Source: Sphingomonadales bacterium UBA6157
GTDB lineage: Bacteria; Pseudomonadota; Alphaproteobacteria; Sphingomonadales; Sphingomonadaceae
Direction: 5' to 3'
Length of the DNA: 40,730 nt
Assembly (NCBI GenBank): GCA_002423025.1
Contig: DIUN01000034.1
Span: 1-40,730 of the forward strand
Positions within the stretch are counted from its first letter, which is position 1, and each line of letters starts with the position of its first letter. This document shows, piece by piece, positions 7,655-15,552 of the stretch. The position numbers and the translations under genes were made by a program. A model generated the notes under the pieces. The model saw nothing but the letters and a program-made list of their open reading frames with translations. It was not told where the DNA came from and searched no databases.

Positions 7655-7704
7655 TTAACCCATTAGTTACGTTTTGTTAGGCAGGAAATCTCACAATTAA
7701 CCTT
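7655..7704. promoter_or_regulatory. Putative CtrA-binding sites upstream of sciP
   Basis: TTAA-N7-GTTA is at 7655-7669, one base from the CtrA consensus TTAA-N7-TTAA. A second half-site, TTAACCTT, is at 7697-7704. Both sit in an AT-rich stretch 80-130 bases upstream of sciP and ahead of the divergent mnmA. GANTC (CcrM-type) sites are nearby at 7721-7725 and 7808-7812. Binding is inferred from sequence only. Confidence 0.5.
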
Positions 7705-7818
7705 AGGTATACACTGGTTGGAATCGTGTTGCCAGCCCCTGATTTACCCGTTGCCGCAACCTATGCAGAACCGCGCGCAAGCACTTGACCTGAGAGCAGA
7801 AGCGCTAGATTCGGGCCG

Positions 7819-8943
7819 ATGATGACGATGGATGCAAATTTCCCCGATCTTTTGGCGCTTCGCGGCCGGCGTGTGGCCGTCGCCATGTCCGGCGGCGTTG
7901 ACAGCAGCGTCGTCGCGGCGCTGGCGCACGAAGCCGGCTGCGAGGTCGTGGGTATCACGCTGCAGCTCTATGACAGCGGTGCCGCGGCGGCGCGGCCGGG
8001 CGCTTGCTGCGCCGGAGCGGACATTCGCGATGCCCGCGCTGTCGCCGAGCGGCTCGGCATCGCGCATTATGTCATCGATATGGAGGCCCGCTTTCGCGCC
8101 GCTGTCATCGAGGCATTTGCCGCCAGCTATGCGGAAGGCCGCACCCCGGTGCCCTGCGTCGATTGCAACCGCACGGTCAAGTTCACCGATCTGCTGGAGC
8201 TGGCGCAGGGGCTGGGGGCGGAAGCGCTGCTCACCGGCCATTATGTGCGCCGCCTCCTCGGCCCGGAGGGTGCCGAGCTGCACCGCGGTCTCGATCCTGC
8301 CAAGGACCAGAGCTATTTCCTCTGGGCGACGACGCGCGAGCAGCTGGAGTATCTGCGCTTTCCCCTTGGTGGCCTCACCAAGGCCGCCGTGCGCCGCCAG
8401 GCCGAGCGCTTCGGGCTGGGCGTGGCGGCCAAGCCCGACAGCCAGGACATCTGCTTTGTCGGCGGCGGTGATTATGCCGGGGTGGTCGAGAAGCTGCGGC
8501 CCGAGTTGGCGCGCCCCGGCGTGATCGTAGATATGGCCGGCCAACCCATCGGCCAGCACAATGGCGTGCATCGCTTCACGGTGGGCCAGCGGCGTGGGCT
8601 GGACCTCGGCGGCTTTGCCGAGCCGCTCTATGTCATCCGCATCGATGCCGCGGCCAACCAGGTGGTCGCCGGGCCGCGCGCCGCGCTGGCTGTGGCTGCC
8701 GCGCGCATCGGGGATGTCAACGCGCTGACAGGGCTGGATGGCCCGATGGAGGTGAAGGTGCGCTCGCTGGCGGCGCTGGCCCCGGCGCAGTGGGAGGCGG
8801 GGATGCTGCACTTCGCGCCGGCGCTGTTCGGGGTGGCGCCGGGGCAGGCGGCGGTGGCCTATCGTGGCAGCCGGGTGCTGGGCGGCGGCACCATCATGGA
8901 AACAATGGGCCAGCGAATCCCGGAGCTTGTGTCAAATAACTGA
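7819..8943 (+). CDS. mnmA: tRNA-specific 2-thiouridylase MnmA
   Basis: This 374-residue cytoplasmic enzyme adds sulfur to C2 of the wobble uridine (U34) of Lys, Glu and Gln tRNAs, using ATP and a sulfur-relay persulfide. The PP-loop SGGVDSS (residues 24-30) binds ATP. The two catalytic cysteines are expected in VPCVDCNR and in DSQDICFV. DQSYFLW and LRFPLGGLTK are further family signatures, and the C-terminal beta domains follow to the end. Three in-frame ATGs (7819, 7822, 7828) are possible starts; the first is used. Its stop codon is part of the first of three GTCA-N6-TGAC boxes that precede the flagellar operon. trmFO, another tRNA-uridine modifier, lies 31 kb away in the window. Confidence 0.96.
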   Translation: MMTMDANFPDLLALRGRRVAVAMSGGVDSSVVAALAHEAGCEVVGITLQLYDSGAAAARPGACCAGADIRDARAVAERLGIAHYVIDMEARFRAAVIEAFAASYAEGRTPVPCVDCNRTVKFTDLLELAQGLGAEALLTGHYVRRLLGPEGAELHRGLDPAKDQSYFLWATTREQLEYLRFPLGGLTKAAVRRQAERFGLGVAAKPDSQDICFVGGGDYAGVVEKLRPELARPGVIVDMAGQPIGQHNGVHRFTVGQRRGLDLGGFAEPLYVIRIDAAANQVVAGPRAALAVAAARIGDVNALTGLDGPMEVKVRSLAALAPAQWEAGMLHFAPALFGVAPGQAAVAYRGSRVLGGGTIMETMGQRIPELVSNN

Positions 8944-8989
8944 CGCACCCTGTCAGGCTTTTGACGCTTCCCCCCGTCAGTTTCTTGAC
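8931..8989 (+). promoter_or_regulatory. Three GTCA-N6-TGAC palindromes (FleQ-box pattern), putative enhancer
   Basis: Three copies of GTCA-N6-TGAC occur at 8931-8944, 8952-8965 and 8976-8989, with starts 21 and 24 bases apart, close to two helical turns. Their centres are about 134, 113 and 89 bases upstream of the start predicted for the sigma-54 promoter, the usual distance for an activator of sigma-54. The pattern equals the FleQ box described in Pseudomonas. The first copy overlaps the mnmA stop codon. A FleQ-like protein is encoded at 23388-24410. The repeats are seen directly; binding is inferred. Confidence 0.75.
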
Positions 8990-9044
8990 ACGCTGAGGCC
9001 GCGCAGGGCCAGCCCAACAGGGTAAACGCCCGGTAACGGCCGCT

Positions 9045-9060
9045 TGGCACGGCGCTTGCT
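9045..9060 (+). promoter_or_regulatory. Sigma-54 promoter of the flagellar operon
   Basis: TGGCACG-N4-TTGCT matches the -24/-12 consensus at every conserved base. The GG is at 9046-9047 and the GC at 9058-9059, twelve bases apart. Counting 12 bases from the GC puts the transcript start at 9071-9072, on the start codon of the regulator gene that follows. The three GTCA-N6-TGAC boxes upstream fit the activator-binding region that such promoters need. Confidence 0.85.
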
Positions 9061-9071
9061 AGGCAGGCGGC

Positions 9072-10307
9072 ATGAACAGCTCGTCCAGCCCTCTCCCTGC
9101 GCCCAGCCCGCTGCCACCGCCCGCTGCCCTGGGCCGGCTGCGAGGCATTTTGCCCGGCCTGTTCCCCGGCCTCGACCAGCTTGATCTCGATGCTACGCAA
9201 CTCGTTACCGGCGATGAACGGCCCGCCGGCCGCCAGCTTTACATCGCCCCCGCCCGCCGCTCCTCCGCCCGCCTTGTCGCCCAGCGTCTCGAGCTTCACG
9301 TCGCCCCCGGTGATGAAGCCTTTGCCCTTGCCCTGGCCGCCGCTTTCGTTGCCCCCGCGCAAGCACCGGCTGCCGCTGCCCCCGCCAGCCTTGATCTGCT
9401 GCGCCTCGCCACCCGTGTCGCGGCTAGCGAAGTCTCGGTGCTCATCGAGGGCGCCACCGGCACCGGCAAGGAGGGCCTTGCCCGGCTTGTTCATCACCAG
9501 TCCCCTCGCCGTGACGGCCCATTCGTCGCGGTCAACTGCGCCGCGCTCCCGGAGGCGATGTTGGAAGCAACATTGTTCGGCCATGAGCGCGGCGCCTTTA
9601 CCGGCGCTGCCCAGGCCGGGCGCGGGCTGTTCCGCGCTGCCGAGGGCGGCACACTGCTGCTGGACGAGGTGAGCGAGCTGCCGCTTGCCCTCCAGTCCAA
9701 GCTGCTGCGCGCCCTGCAGGAGCGCGAGGTGCTGCCCATCGGCGCCACCCGCCCCGAGACGGTGAACGTGCGGATCATCGCCTGCGCCAACCGCGATCTG
9801 GCTGCCGAAGTCGCCGCCGGCCGCTTCCGGGCCGATCTCTTCTACCGGCTTGCGGTCTTCCCGCTGCGCACGCTGCCGCTTGCCGAACGGCGGGAAGACA
9901 TCATCGCCATCGCCGCGCACTGGCTGCTCAAGGCCGGCCGCCCGTGCTGGCCGAGCCGCGCCGCGCTGGCCCGGCTGGAGGCCCATGGCTGGCCCGGCAA
10001 TGTCCGCGAACTCGGCAATGTACTGGATCGCGCCCTGGTGCTCGCCGATGAAGACAGCATCGGCCTGGAGCAGCTGGTGTTCGATCGTCTCGCCGCGCCC
10101 GCCGCCACTCTTGCCCCGGAGCCCGCCCCGCTTCCGGCAATCGCCCGCCAGAGTGAAGACCGCGCCATCCGCTCGGTGCTGGCCGAAACCCGCAGCCGCC
10201 GCGCCGCTGCCGAGCGCCTCGGCATCAGCGAGCGCACCCTGCGCTACAAGCTTGCCGCCATGGCCGGCCGCCCGCTCCACGCGCCCGCCGCGCACATGGT
10301 GCAATAG
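9072..10307 (+). CDS. Sigma-54-dependent Fis-family transcriptional regulator (FleR/FlrC/FlbD-like, no receiver)
   Basis: This is a 411-residue activator of RNA polymerase carrying sigma-54. An N-terminal region of about 105 residues is Pro/Ala-rich and lacks a recognisable receiver or phosphoacceptor Asp. The AAA+ domain follows, with Walker A GATGTGKE (127-134), the sigma-54-contacting loop GAFTGA (174-179) and Walker B GGTLLLDEV (about 192-200). A Fis-type helix-turn-helix ends the protein (RAAAERLGISERTLRYKLA), resembling FleR/FlrC. It is first in the flagellar operon, next to fliE, so it probably activates later flagellar genes. The only ATG (9072) coincides with the start predicted for its sigma-54 promoter, and AGGCAGG at 9061 would lie outside that transcript. 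No FleS-like partner kinase is adjacent. Confidence 0.88.
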   Translation: MNSSSSPLPAPSPLPPPAALGRLRGILPGLFPGLDQLDLDATQLVTGDERPAGRQLYIAPARRSSARLVAQRLELHVAPGDEAFALALAAAFVAPAQAPAAAAPASLDLLRLATRVAASEVSVLIEGATGTGKEGLARLVHHQSPRRDGPFVAVNCAALPEAMLEATLFGHERGAFTGAAQAGRGLFRAAEGGTLLLDEVSELPLALQSKLLRALQEREVLPIGATRPETVNVRIIACANRDLAAEVAAGRFRADLFYRLAVFPLRTLPLAERREDIIAIAAHWLLKAGRPCWPSRAALARLEAHGWPGNVRELGNVLDRALVLADEDSIGLEQLVFDRLAAPAATLAPEPAPLPAIARQSEDRAIRSVLAETRSRRAAAERLGISERTLRYKLAAMAGRPLHAPAAHMVQ

Positions 10308-10309
10308 CC

Positions 10310-10660
10310 ATGCTCCCCCCGGTGGATACGCGCTCGGTGCTGGCCCTGCGCGCGCAGATCCTGGAGCGCAGCAGCGCGCTCTCCCAAATTGCCAAGGCCG
10401 TGCCGGGAGCGCCAGCTGCCGGCATCGCCGCGCCTGCCGCCCCGCGCTTTGATACCGCGATGAGCGATGCGCTCAAGGCCGTCAGCGCCGTGCAGGAGCA
10501 GGCCTCCAGCGCCTCCACCGCCTATGAGCGCGGCGATACGCAGGACCTCGCCAGCGTCATGATCGCCCGGCAAAAGGCCTCCATCGCCTTCGAGGCGACC
10601 CTGCAGGTGCGCAACCGCCTGCTCGGGGCGTACAAAGACGTGATGAGCATGCCGCTGTGA
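10310..10660 (+). CDS. fliE: Flagellar hook-basal body complex protein FliE
   Basis: FliE joins the MS ring to the proximal rod and is exported early by the flagellar type III system. The protein is 116 residues. The C-terminal half has the family signature: DALKAVSAVQEQASSASTAY, then YERGDTQDLASVMIARQKA and VRNRLLGAYKDVMSMPL. The N-terminal part is Ala/Pro-rich. The ATG at 10310 comes two bases after the stop of the regulator gene, with no clear ribosome site, so translation is probably coupled. fliF follows 13 bases later. Confidence 0.93.
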   Translation: MLPPVDTRSVLALRAQILERSSALSQIAKAVPGAPAAGIAAPAAPRFDTAMSDALKAVSAVQEQASSASTAYERGDTQDLASVMIARQKASIAFEATLQVRNRLLGAYKDVMSMPL

Positions 10661-10673
10661 TGCGGTGTGAGCC

Positions 10674-12281
10674 ATGAGCGAGCCGGGGGGCAGCACCAGC
10701 CTCGCCGCAGGCCAGACCGGCCTTTCGGTGGTCGATCAGCCACAGCAGGGCCTTGCCCAGCGGCTGCGCACGCTGTTCGCCAGCCCGGCCATGGTGCAGG
10801 CCCGCCCCGCCATCTTCACCGGGCTGGCGCTGATGGCGGCCATGCTGCTCTGGCTCACCCTGCGCGCGCCTGATTGGCGGCCGCTTTATGGCGAACTTTC
10901 GGATGGGGACAAATCCGCCGTCATCACCGCGCTGCAAGCCGGCAATTACGAGGCCCGCATCAACCCGGAGAGCGGCAGCGTGGAAGTGCCCGCCGCCGAA
11001 GTTGCCGCCGCGCGCATCCTGCTCGCCGGGCAGGGCCTGCCCAAGTCCGCCCGCTCGCTCGATCCGGTGGGGGACATGCCGCTCGGCCTCAGCCGCGCCG
11101 TGGAAGCTGCCCGGCTGAAAAGCGCCGTCGCGGTGGAACTCGCCGCCTCCATCGAGGCGATCGACGGCGTCAAGAGCGCCACTGTCCATATCGCTGCCCC
11201 CGAGCCTTCGGTGTTCGTGCGGGACAAGGCGCCCGCCAGCGCCTCGGTGTTCGTCACCCTCGCGCCCGGCCGGGTGCTCGGCGAGGCGCAGGTGCGCGCC
11301 ATCGTCTGGTTGGTCAGCTCCTCCGTCTCGGGCCTCGCCGCAGAGCGGGTGAGCGTGGTGGACCAGTCCGGCGCGCTGCTCTCCGCCGGCGCGGCCCAGG
11401 GCGAGGCGCAGCAACTCGGCTACCAGGCGAAAATCGAGACCATGGTGCGCGAGCGGCTGTTCAAGCTGCTCACGCCGCTGCTCGGCATGGGCCGCTTCAC
11501 CGCCGAAGTGGCGGCGGATGTGGACTTCAGCCAGAGCGAAAACGCCTCGGAGCGCTATGAGCGGGATGGCGCGGTGCTGCGCTCGGAGGCTGCCAGCCGC
11601 GCCATGGAGAGCGGCCAGCAGCCGGCCAGCGGCATCCCCGGCGCGCTCACCAATACTGCCCCGCAGGCCGCGCGCCTCACCGCCACGCCGCCCGCCGGCG
11701 CCGCCGCCGCACCCGCCGCCGCCCCGGGCATCACCAATGAAACCACCAATCGCGCCTGGGAGATCGGCAAGGATGTGTCCGTCACCCGCGCCGCCGCGCC
11801 CCGGCTGCGCCGCATCTCGGTCGCCGTGGTCATCGACAAGACCGCCATGGCCAAGGCGACACCGGCCGATATCGCCAGCCTCCAGCGCATCGTGCAGGGC
11901 GCGATCGGCTTCGATGCCGCCCGGGGTGACCAGGTGGAGGTGCAGCTGCGCAGCTTTGCCGCCCCCGAGCCGGAGCCGGACGCGCCATGGTTCGCCGAGC
12001 CGGCGGTGAAGGACAATCTGCCGCTGCTCATCCTCACGCCGCTGCTGCTGCTCGCCGGCCTCGGCTTTGGCGTCTGGCGTTGGCGCGCCGGCAAAAAGGC
12101 CGCCGCGCTTGCCGCTGCCGCACCGCCGCCCGCGCCGATTGACGGCGGCGAGCTCGGCGCTTCGGCCCGCCCGGCGCTGGCTGATTATTCCGACAAGCTC
12201 GGCGCGACGCGGGATCTGGTGACCGGCGATGCCGACCGCGCCACCGCCGTCGCACGCCAGATGCTGGCGGCACAGCCATGA
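10674..12281 (+). CDS. fliF: Flagellar M-ring protein FliF
   Basis: FliF forms the MS ring in the inner membrane that houses the export gate and carries the switch complex. The 535-residue protein has an N-terminal membrane helix (about 40-60, AIFTGLALMAAMLLWLTL). Ring-building motifs follow with WRPLYGELSDGDKSAVITAL and LLAGQGLPKSARSLDPVGD. A long Ala/Pro-rich periplasmic loop comes next, then a second membrane helix (LLILTPLLLLAGLGFGVW) and a cytoplasmic tail (ADYSDKLGATRDLV) expected to bind FliG. The ATG at 10674 is 13 bases after fliE, and the stop overlaps the fliG start by ATGA. Confidence 0.95.
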   Translation: MSEPGGSTSLAAGQTGLSVVDQPQQGLAQRLRTLFASPAMVQARPAIFTGLALMAAMLLWLTLRAPDWRPLYGELSDGDKSAVITALQAGNYEARINPESGSVEVPAAEVAAARILLAGQGLPKSARSLDPVGDMPLGLSRAVEAARLKSAVAVELAASIEAIDGVKSATVHIAAPEPSVFVRDKAPASASVFVTLAPGRVLGEAQVRAIVWLVSSSVSGLAAERVSVVDQSGALLSAGAAQGEAQQLGYQAKIETMVRERLFKLLTPLLGMGRFTAEVAADVDFSQSENASERYERDGAVLRSEAASRAMESGQQPASGIPGALTNTAPQAARLTATPPAGAAAAPAAAPGITNETTNRAWEIGKDVSVTRAAAPRLRRISVAVVIDKTAMAKATPADIASLQRIVQGAIGFDAARGDQVEVQLRSFAAPEPEPDAPWFAEPAVKDNLPLLILTPLLLLAGLGFGVWRWRAGKKAAALAAAAPPPAPIDGGELGASARPALADYSDKLGATRDLVTGDADRATAVARQMLAAQP

Positions 12282-13318
12282 CCGCCGCGCTGCTCGCTCC
12301 CCCCGCGCCGTTGGCCGGCTCAGCCGAAGCCGCCGCACTCACCGGCGCGCAGAAATGCGCCATCCTGGTGCTGCTGCTGGAGGAGCCGCAGGCCGCTGAA
12401 CTGCTGCGTCGGATGGATGCTGCCGAAGTCCGCGCCGTCGGCGAGGCGATGCTCTCGGTGGCGGAAATCGACCCCGCCGCCATCGATGCCGTGCTCGATG
12501 AGTTTCTCGCCCGCACCCGCGGCGTCTCGACGCTCGATGCGCAGGGCCGGCAGGTCCGTGCCGTGCTCTCCCGCGCGCTCGGCTCGCCGCGCGCCGAGCG
12601 GGTGATTGATGATCTTGGCCCGCCGGCTGCCGCCCGGCGCTTTGCCGGCTTCGATTGGCTCGACGAGCCGGGCATCGCCGCGCTGCTGGCCGATGAGCAC
12701 CCCCAGGCCATCGCCGTGGTGATCGCGCATCTGCCAGAGCGCATGGCCGCCACGGTGCTCGATGCGCTGCCGCAGGCGCTGCACAGTGATGTCGTGCTGC
12801 GCCTCGCGACGCTCAAGCCGGTGGCGGCAGAGGTGATCGCCGACCTTGAGGCGGACCTTGAGGCCAAGTTGGCGGCGCGCACCGGCAGCCTCACCAACGC
12901 CGCGCTGGCCGGCACGGACTTTACCGCTCGGCTGGTCAATTATTCCAGCAACCAGAAGGCCTTGCTGGCTGCGCTTGCCAGCATTGACGAGAGCCTGGCC
13001 GCCCGCATCGCCGAGCAGTCCTTCGTGTTTGCCGATCTGCTCCAGCTTTCCACCAAGGACATGCAGCTGGTGCTGCGCGAAGTGGATCCGGCGCAGCTCG
13101 CCGTGGCGCTCAAGGGTGCGGACGAGGAACTCAAGGCCAAGATCTTCGGCGCCATGTCGAGCCGCGCCGCCTCGCAGCTGCAGGATGATCTTGCCGAGCG
13201 CGGCCCGATGAAGCGCGCGGAAGTGGATGTGGCGCAGTCCGAGGTGTGCGCGCAGGTCCGCAAGCTGGGCGAGAGCGGCGCCATCATGCTGCCCGGCGCG
13301 GGGGAAGCCTATGTCTGA
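12278..13318 (+). CDS. fliG: Flagellar motor switch protein FliG
   Basis: FliG sits on the MS ring, interacts with stator MotA and generates torque. The protein is 346 residues. The N-terminal domain (LTGAQKCAILVLLLEEPQAA) binds FliF, the middle domain has the conserved DEHPQAIAVVIAHL, and the C-terminal domain holds the torque helix region (GADEELKAKIFGAMSSRAA, ERGPMKRAEVDVAQ). All key regions are intact. It overlaps fliF by four bases and fliH by eight. Confidence 0.95.
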   Translation: MTAALLAPPAPLAGSAEAAALTGAQKCAILVLLLEEPQAAELLRRMDAAEVRAVGEAMLSVAEIDPAAIDAVLDEFLARTRGVSTLDAQGRQVRAVLSRALGSPRAERVIDDLGPPAAARRFAGFDWLDEPGIAALLADEHPQAIAVVIAHLPERMAATVLDALPQALHSDVVLRLATLKPVAAEVIADLEADLEAKLAARTGSLTNAALAGTDFTARLVNYSSNQKALLAALASIDESLAARIAEQSFVFADLLQLSTKDMQLVLREVDPAQLAVALKGADEELKAKIFGAMSSRAASQLQDDLAERGPMKRAEVDVAQSEVCAQVRKLGESGAIMLPGAGEAYV

Positions 13319-13865
13319 CCAGGCGACGCTTTACCCCGCCAGCGCCGGGCTCGCCGGGCTGCTCAGCGCTCTGCAGCCGCGCCCGCCCGTTCCGCGCGCC
13401 CCGCCGCCGGATCTCGATGCCATTCGCGCCGAGGGCTTTGGCGCCGGCTATGTGGCGGGCGAGGCGGCCGCAGAGGCGGCGCTGGCGCCGCTGCGCGAGG
13501 CGCTGGCCGCTGCCGCCGCCGGGCTCGATGCGGCGTGCCAGATGGATGCCGCCCGGCTGCGGCCCTTGCTCGCCGTGCTGGTGCAGCAGGTGGCGCAAGC
13601 CGTGCTGATGGCCGAGCTGCGCGGTGGTGCCGAAGCGCTGCTGCCGCTGGTGGAGGCGGCGCTCGCCCAGGTGCGGCTGCGCGAGGCAGTGGTGCTGAAA
13701 GCCCATCCCGAGACGCTGGCGCTGCTGGCGCCGCATCTGCCGGCGATTGCGACAGCCCCTGATTCCGATCTGCCGCGCGATGGCTTTGCGCTGGCCGGCC
13801 CGGATTTCATTGTCGACGCCGGGCTTTCCGCTCGCCTTGCCGAGCTGATGGAGCAGGTGGCGTGA
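13311..13865 (+). CDS. fliH: Flagellar assembly protein FliH
   Basis: This is the negative regulator and docking partner of the export ATPase FliI. The 184-residue protein has a Pro-rich N-terminus, a helical middle with small-residue repeats (EGFGAGYVAGEAAAEAAL) typical of FliH GxxxG-like segments, and a C-terminal domain (RPLLAVLVQQVAQAVLMAEL to the end) resembling V-ATPase subunit E. The identity rests on weak similarity plus the position between fliG and fliI. The ATG at 13311 overlaps the end of fliG by eight bases; a longer upstream frame inside fliG is not conserved. The stop overlaps the fliI GTG start. Confidence 0.88.
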   Translation: MSDQATLYPASAGLAGLLSALQPRPPVPRAPPPDLDAIRAEGFGAGYVAGEAAAEAALAPLREALAAAAAGLDAACQMDAARLRPLLAVLVQQVAQAVLMAELRGGAEALLPLVEAALAQVRLREAVVLKAHPETLALLAPHLPAIATAPDSDLPRDGFALAGPDFIVDAGLSARLAELMEQVA

Positions 13866-15181
13866 GCCTGAATGACAGCCTTGCCGGCCTGATGGCTGAG
13901 ACGGTGCTGCCGCCGCTGCCGCTGCGTGCCGGGGGCCGGGTGATGGCGTTTGACGGCACGACGCTGGAGGCCGTTGGCATCGATGCGCTGGTTGGCGGCC
14001 GGGCGCTCATCGGCCCGGCGCGGCAGGCGGCGGAGATCATCGGCTTTCGGGATGGCCGGGCGCTGCTCATGGGGCTTTCGGCGCTCACCGGCATCACGCC
14101 GGGTGCGGCGGTGCTTACAGACGGCATCGCCAGCGACATCCCCAGTGGCCCGGCGCTGCTCGGCCGGGTGATCGACGGATTGGGCCGGCCGATGGACGGG
14201 CTGGGGCCGATTGTTGCGAGCGAGCGCCGGCCGTTGCACGGCGAGGCACTGGCCCCGGCCGAGCGGGCGCGGGTGACAGAGCCGCTGGCCACCGGGGTGC
14301 GGGCCATCGATGGCCTGCTGACGCTCGGGCGCGGCCAGCGGGTGGGCATCATGGCCGGCACGGGAGTCGGCAAGTCCGTGTTGCTCGGCCAGGTGGCGCG
14401 CTGGGCCACGGCGGACGTGGTGGTGATGGCACTGATCGGCGAGCGCGGCCGCGAGATCACGGATTTCATCGAGACGGAGCTGGCCGGCGCGGCGCGGGCC
14501 CGCACTGTTACCATCGCCGTGCCGGCTGGCGATGCGCCCTTGCTGCGGGTGCGCGGCGCGGAGCAGGCCTTTGCCATTGCCGAGGGCTTTCGGGCAGCGG
14601 GCAAGCATGTGCTGCTGATTCTGGACAGCCTCAGCCGGGTTGTGCACGGCGCGCGGGAAGTGGCGCTGGCGCGCGGCGAGAACGCCGGGGGCAGGGGCTA
14701 TCCGCCCTCCGCCATGGCGCTCATCGCCGCGCTGGCCGAGCGTGCCGGGGGGGACAGGCGCTCGGGCGGCGCGATCACCGCCATCGTCACCGTGCTGGCG
14801 GAAGGCGATGATGCGACCGGGGACCCGGTGGTGGACGCGGCGCGCGGCGTGATGGACGGGCATATCCTGCTCAGCCGCAAGCTGGCCGGGCGCGGGCAGT
14901 TTCCAGCCATAGACCTTGCAGCCTCTGCCAGCCGGGTGATGGCCGATGTGGTGGATGAAGCGCATCTGGCCGCTGCCGCGCGCTTCCGCCGGCTTTCGGC
15001 ACTGATCGAGGACAATCGGGACCTGGTGCTGATGGGCGCCTATGCGCCGGGGGCGGACCCGGAACTGGATGCAGCGCTCTCGCTCTCACCGGCGCTGGAG
15101 GCGTATCGCGGCCAGCCACGCGCCGTGCGGGCCGAATTTGCCGCGGCGCGCGCCGCGCTGGTCGAGCTGGTGCAGCGATGA
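13862..15181 (+). CDS. fliI: Flagellum-specific ATP synthase FliI
   Basis: This is the hexameric ATPase that energises and unfolds substrates for the flagellar type III export gate. The protein is 439 residues. The nucleotide-binding core has Walker A AGTGVGKS (about residues 162-169), the GERGREITDFIE segment, Walker B in LLILDSLSRV, and the family motif GGRGYPPSAMALIAALAERA. The length and motifs are standard. The GTG start overlaps the fliH stop (GTGA), and the stop overlaps the fliJ start (ATGA). Confidence 0.95.
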   Translation: MSLNDSLAGLMAETVLPPLPLRAGGRVMAFDGTTLEAVGIDALVGGRALIGPARQAAEIIGFRDGRALLMGLSALTGITPGAAVLTDGIASDIPSGPALLGRVIDGLGRPMDGLGPIVASERRPLHGEALAPAERARVTEPLATGVRAIDGLLTLGRGQRVGIMAGTGVGKSVLLGQVARWATADVVVMALIGERGREITDFIETELAGAARARTVTIAVPAGDAPLLRVRGAEQAFAIAEGFRAAGKHVLLILDSLSRVVHGAREVALARGENAGGRGYPPSAMALIAALAERAGGDRRSGGAITAIVTVLAEGDDATGDPVVDAARGVMDGHILLSRKLAGRGQFPAIDLAASASRVMADVVDEAHLAAAARFRRLSALIEDNRDLVLMGAYAPGADPELDAALSLSPALEAYRGQPRAVRAEFAAARAALVELVQR

Positions 15182-15552
15182 GCAGCGAAACGCTCGACAA
15201 GCTGATCCGCGTGCGCCGCGTTCGCGCCCGGCTGGCGCTGGCGGCGCTGGGCCGCACCCAGGCCCGCCAGCTTGGCGAGGCCGGGCTGCTGGCGCGGGTG
15301 CGCTTGCTGCTCGACAATGGCGGCGCCCGGCCCGGCGAGATGAGCGCCGGCGCGCTCAAGGCGCGGGCTGCCAGCGATGCCATGCTGCGCCAGCTCGCCG
15401 AGGATGTGAGCCGCCGGCTGGGCGGCACCGGCGCGGAGAAAGCCCGGCTCGGTGAAGCGCTGGGCCGTGCCCGCGCCGCAGTCGATGCCGCCGTGGCGCG
15501 CCGCGCCGAACGTGAAACCACCCCCGGCCAGGCCAAGGACACACAGCGATGA
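15178..15552 (+). CDS. fliJ: FliJ-like flagellar export chaperone
   Basis: This 124-residue, Ala/Arg-rich, almost entirely helical protein is predicted to form a coiled coil (LDKLIRVRRVRARLALAALG and a later LGEALGRARAAVDAAVARRA). FliJ is a coiled-coil stalk inserted into the FliI hexamer and an escort for export chaperones. Sequence similarity to FliJ is weak. The call relies on size, coiled-coil character and the fixed position between fliI and fliK, with four-base overlaps on both sides. Confidence 0.75.
   Translation: MSSETLDKLIRVRRVRARLALAALGRTQARQLGEAGLLARVRLLLDNGGARPGEMSAGALKARAASDAMLRQLAEDVSRRLGGTGAEKARLGEALGRARAAVDAAVARRAERETTPGQAKDTQR

Noticed and set aside
8859..10304. 481-codon minus-strand open frame opposite the sigma-54 regulator
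   Set aside because: It mirrors a gene with intact AAA+ motifs and shows no domain of its own.
10557..12338. 593-codon minus-strand open frame opposite fliF
   Set aside because: The plus strand encodes an unmistakable FliF. The antisense product is compositionally biased and has no recognisable features.
13448..14965. 505-codon minus-strand open frame opposite fliH/fliI
   Set aside because: It is a shadow of the FliI ATPase gene and has no motif.
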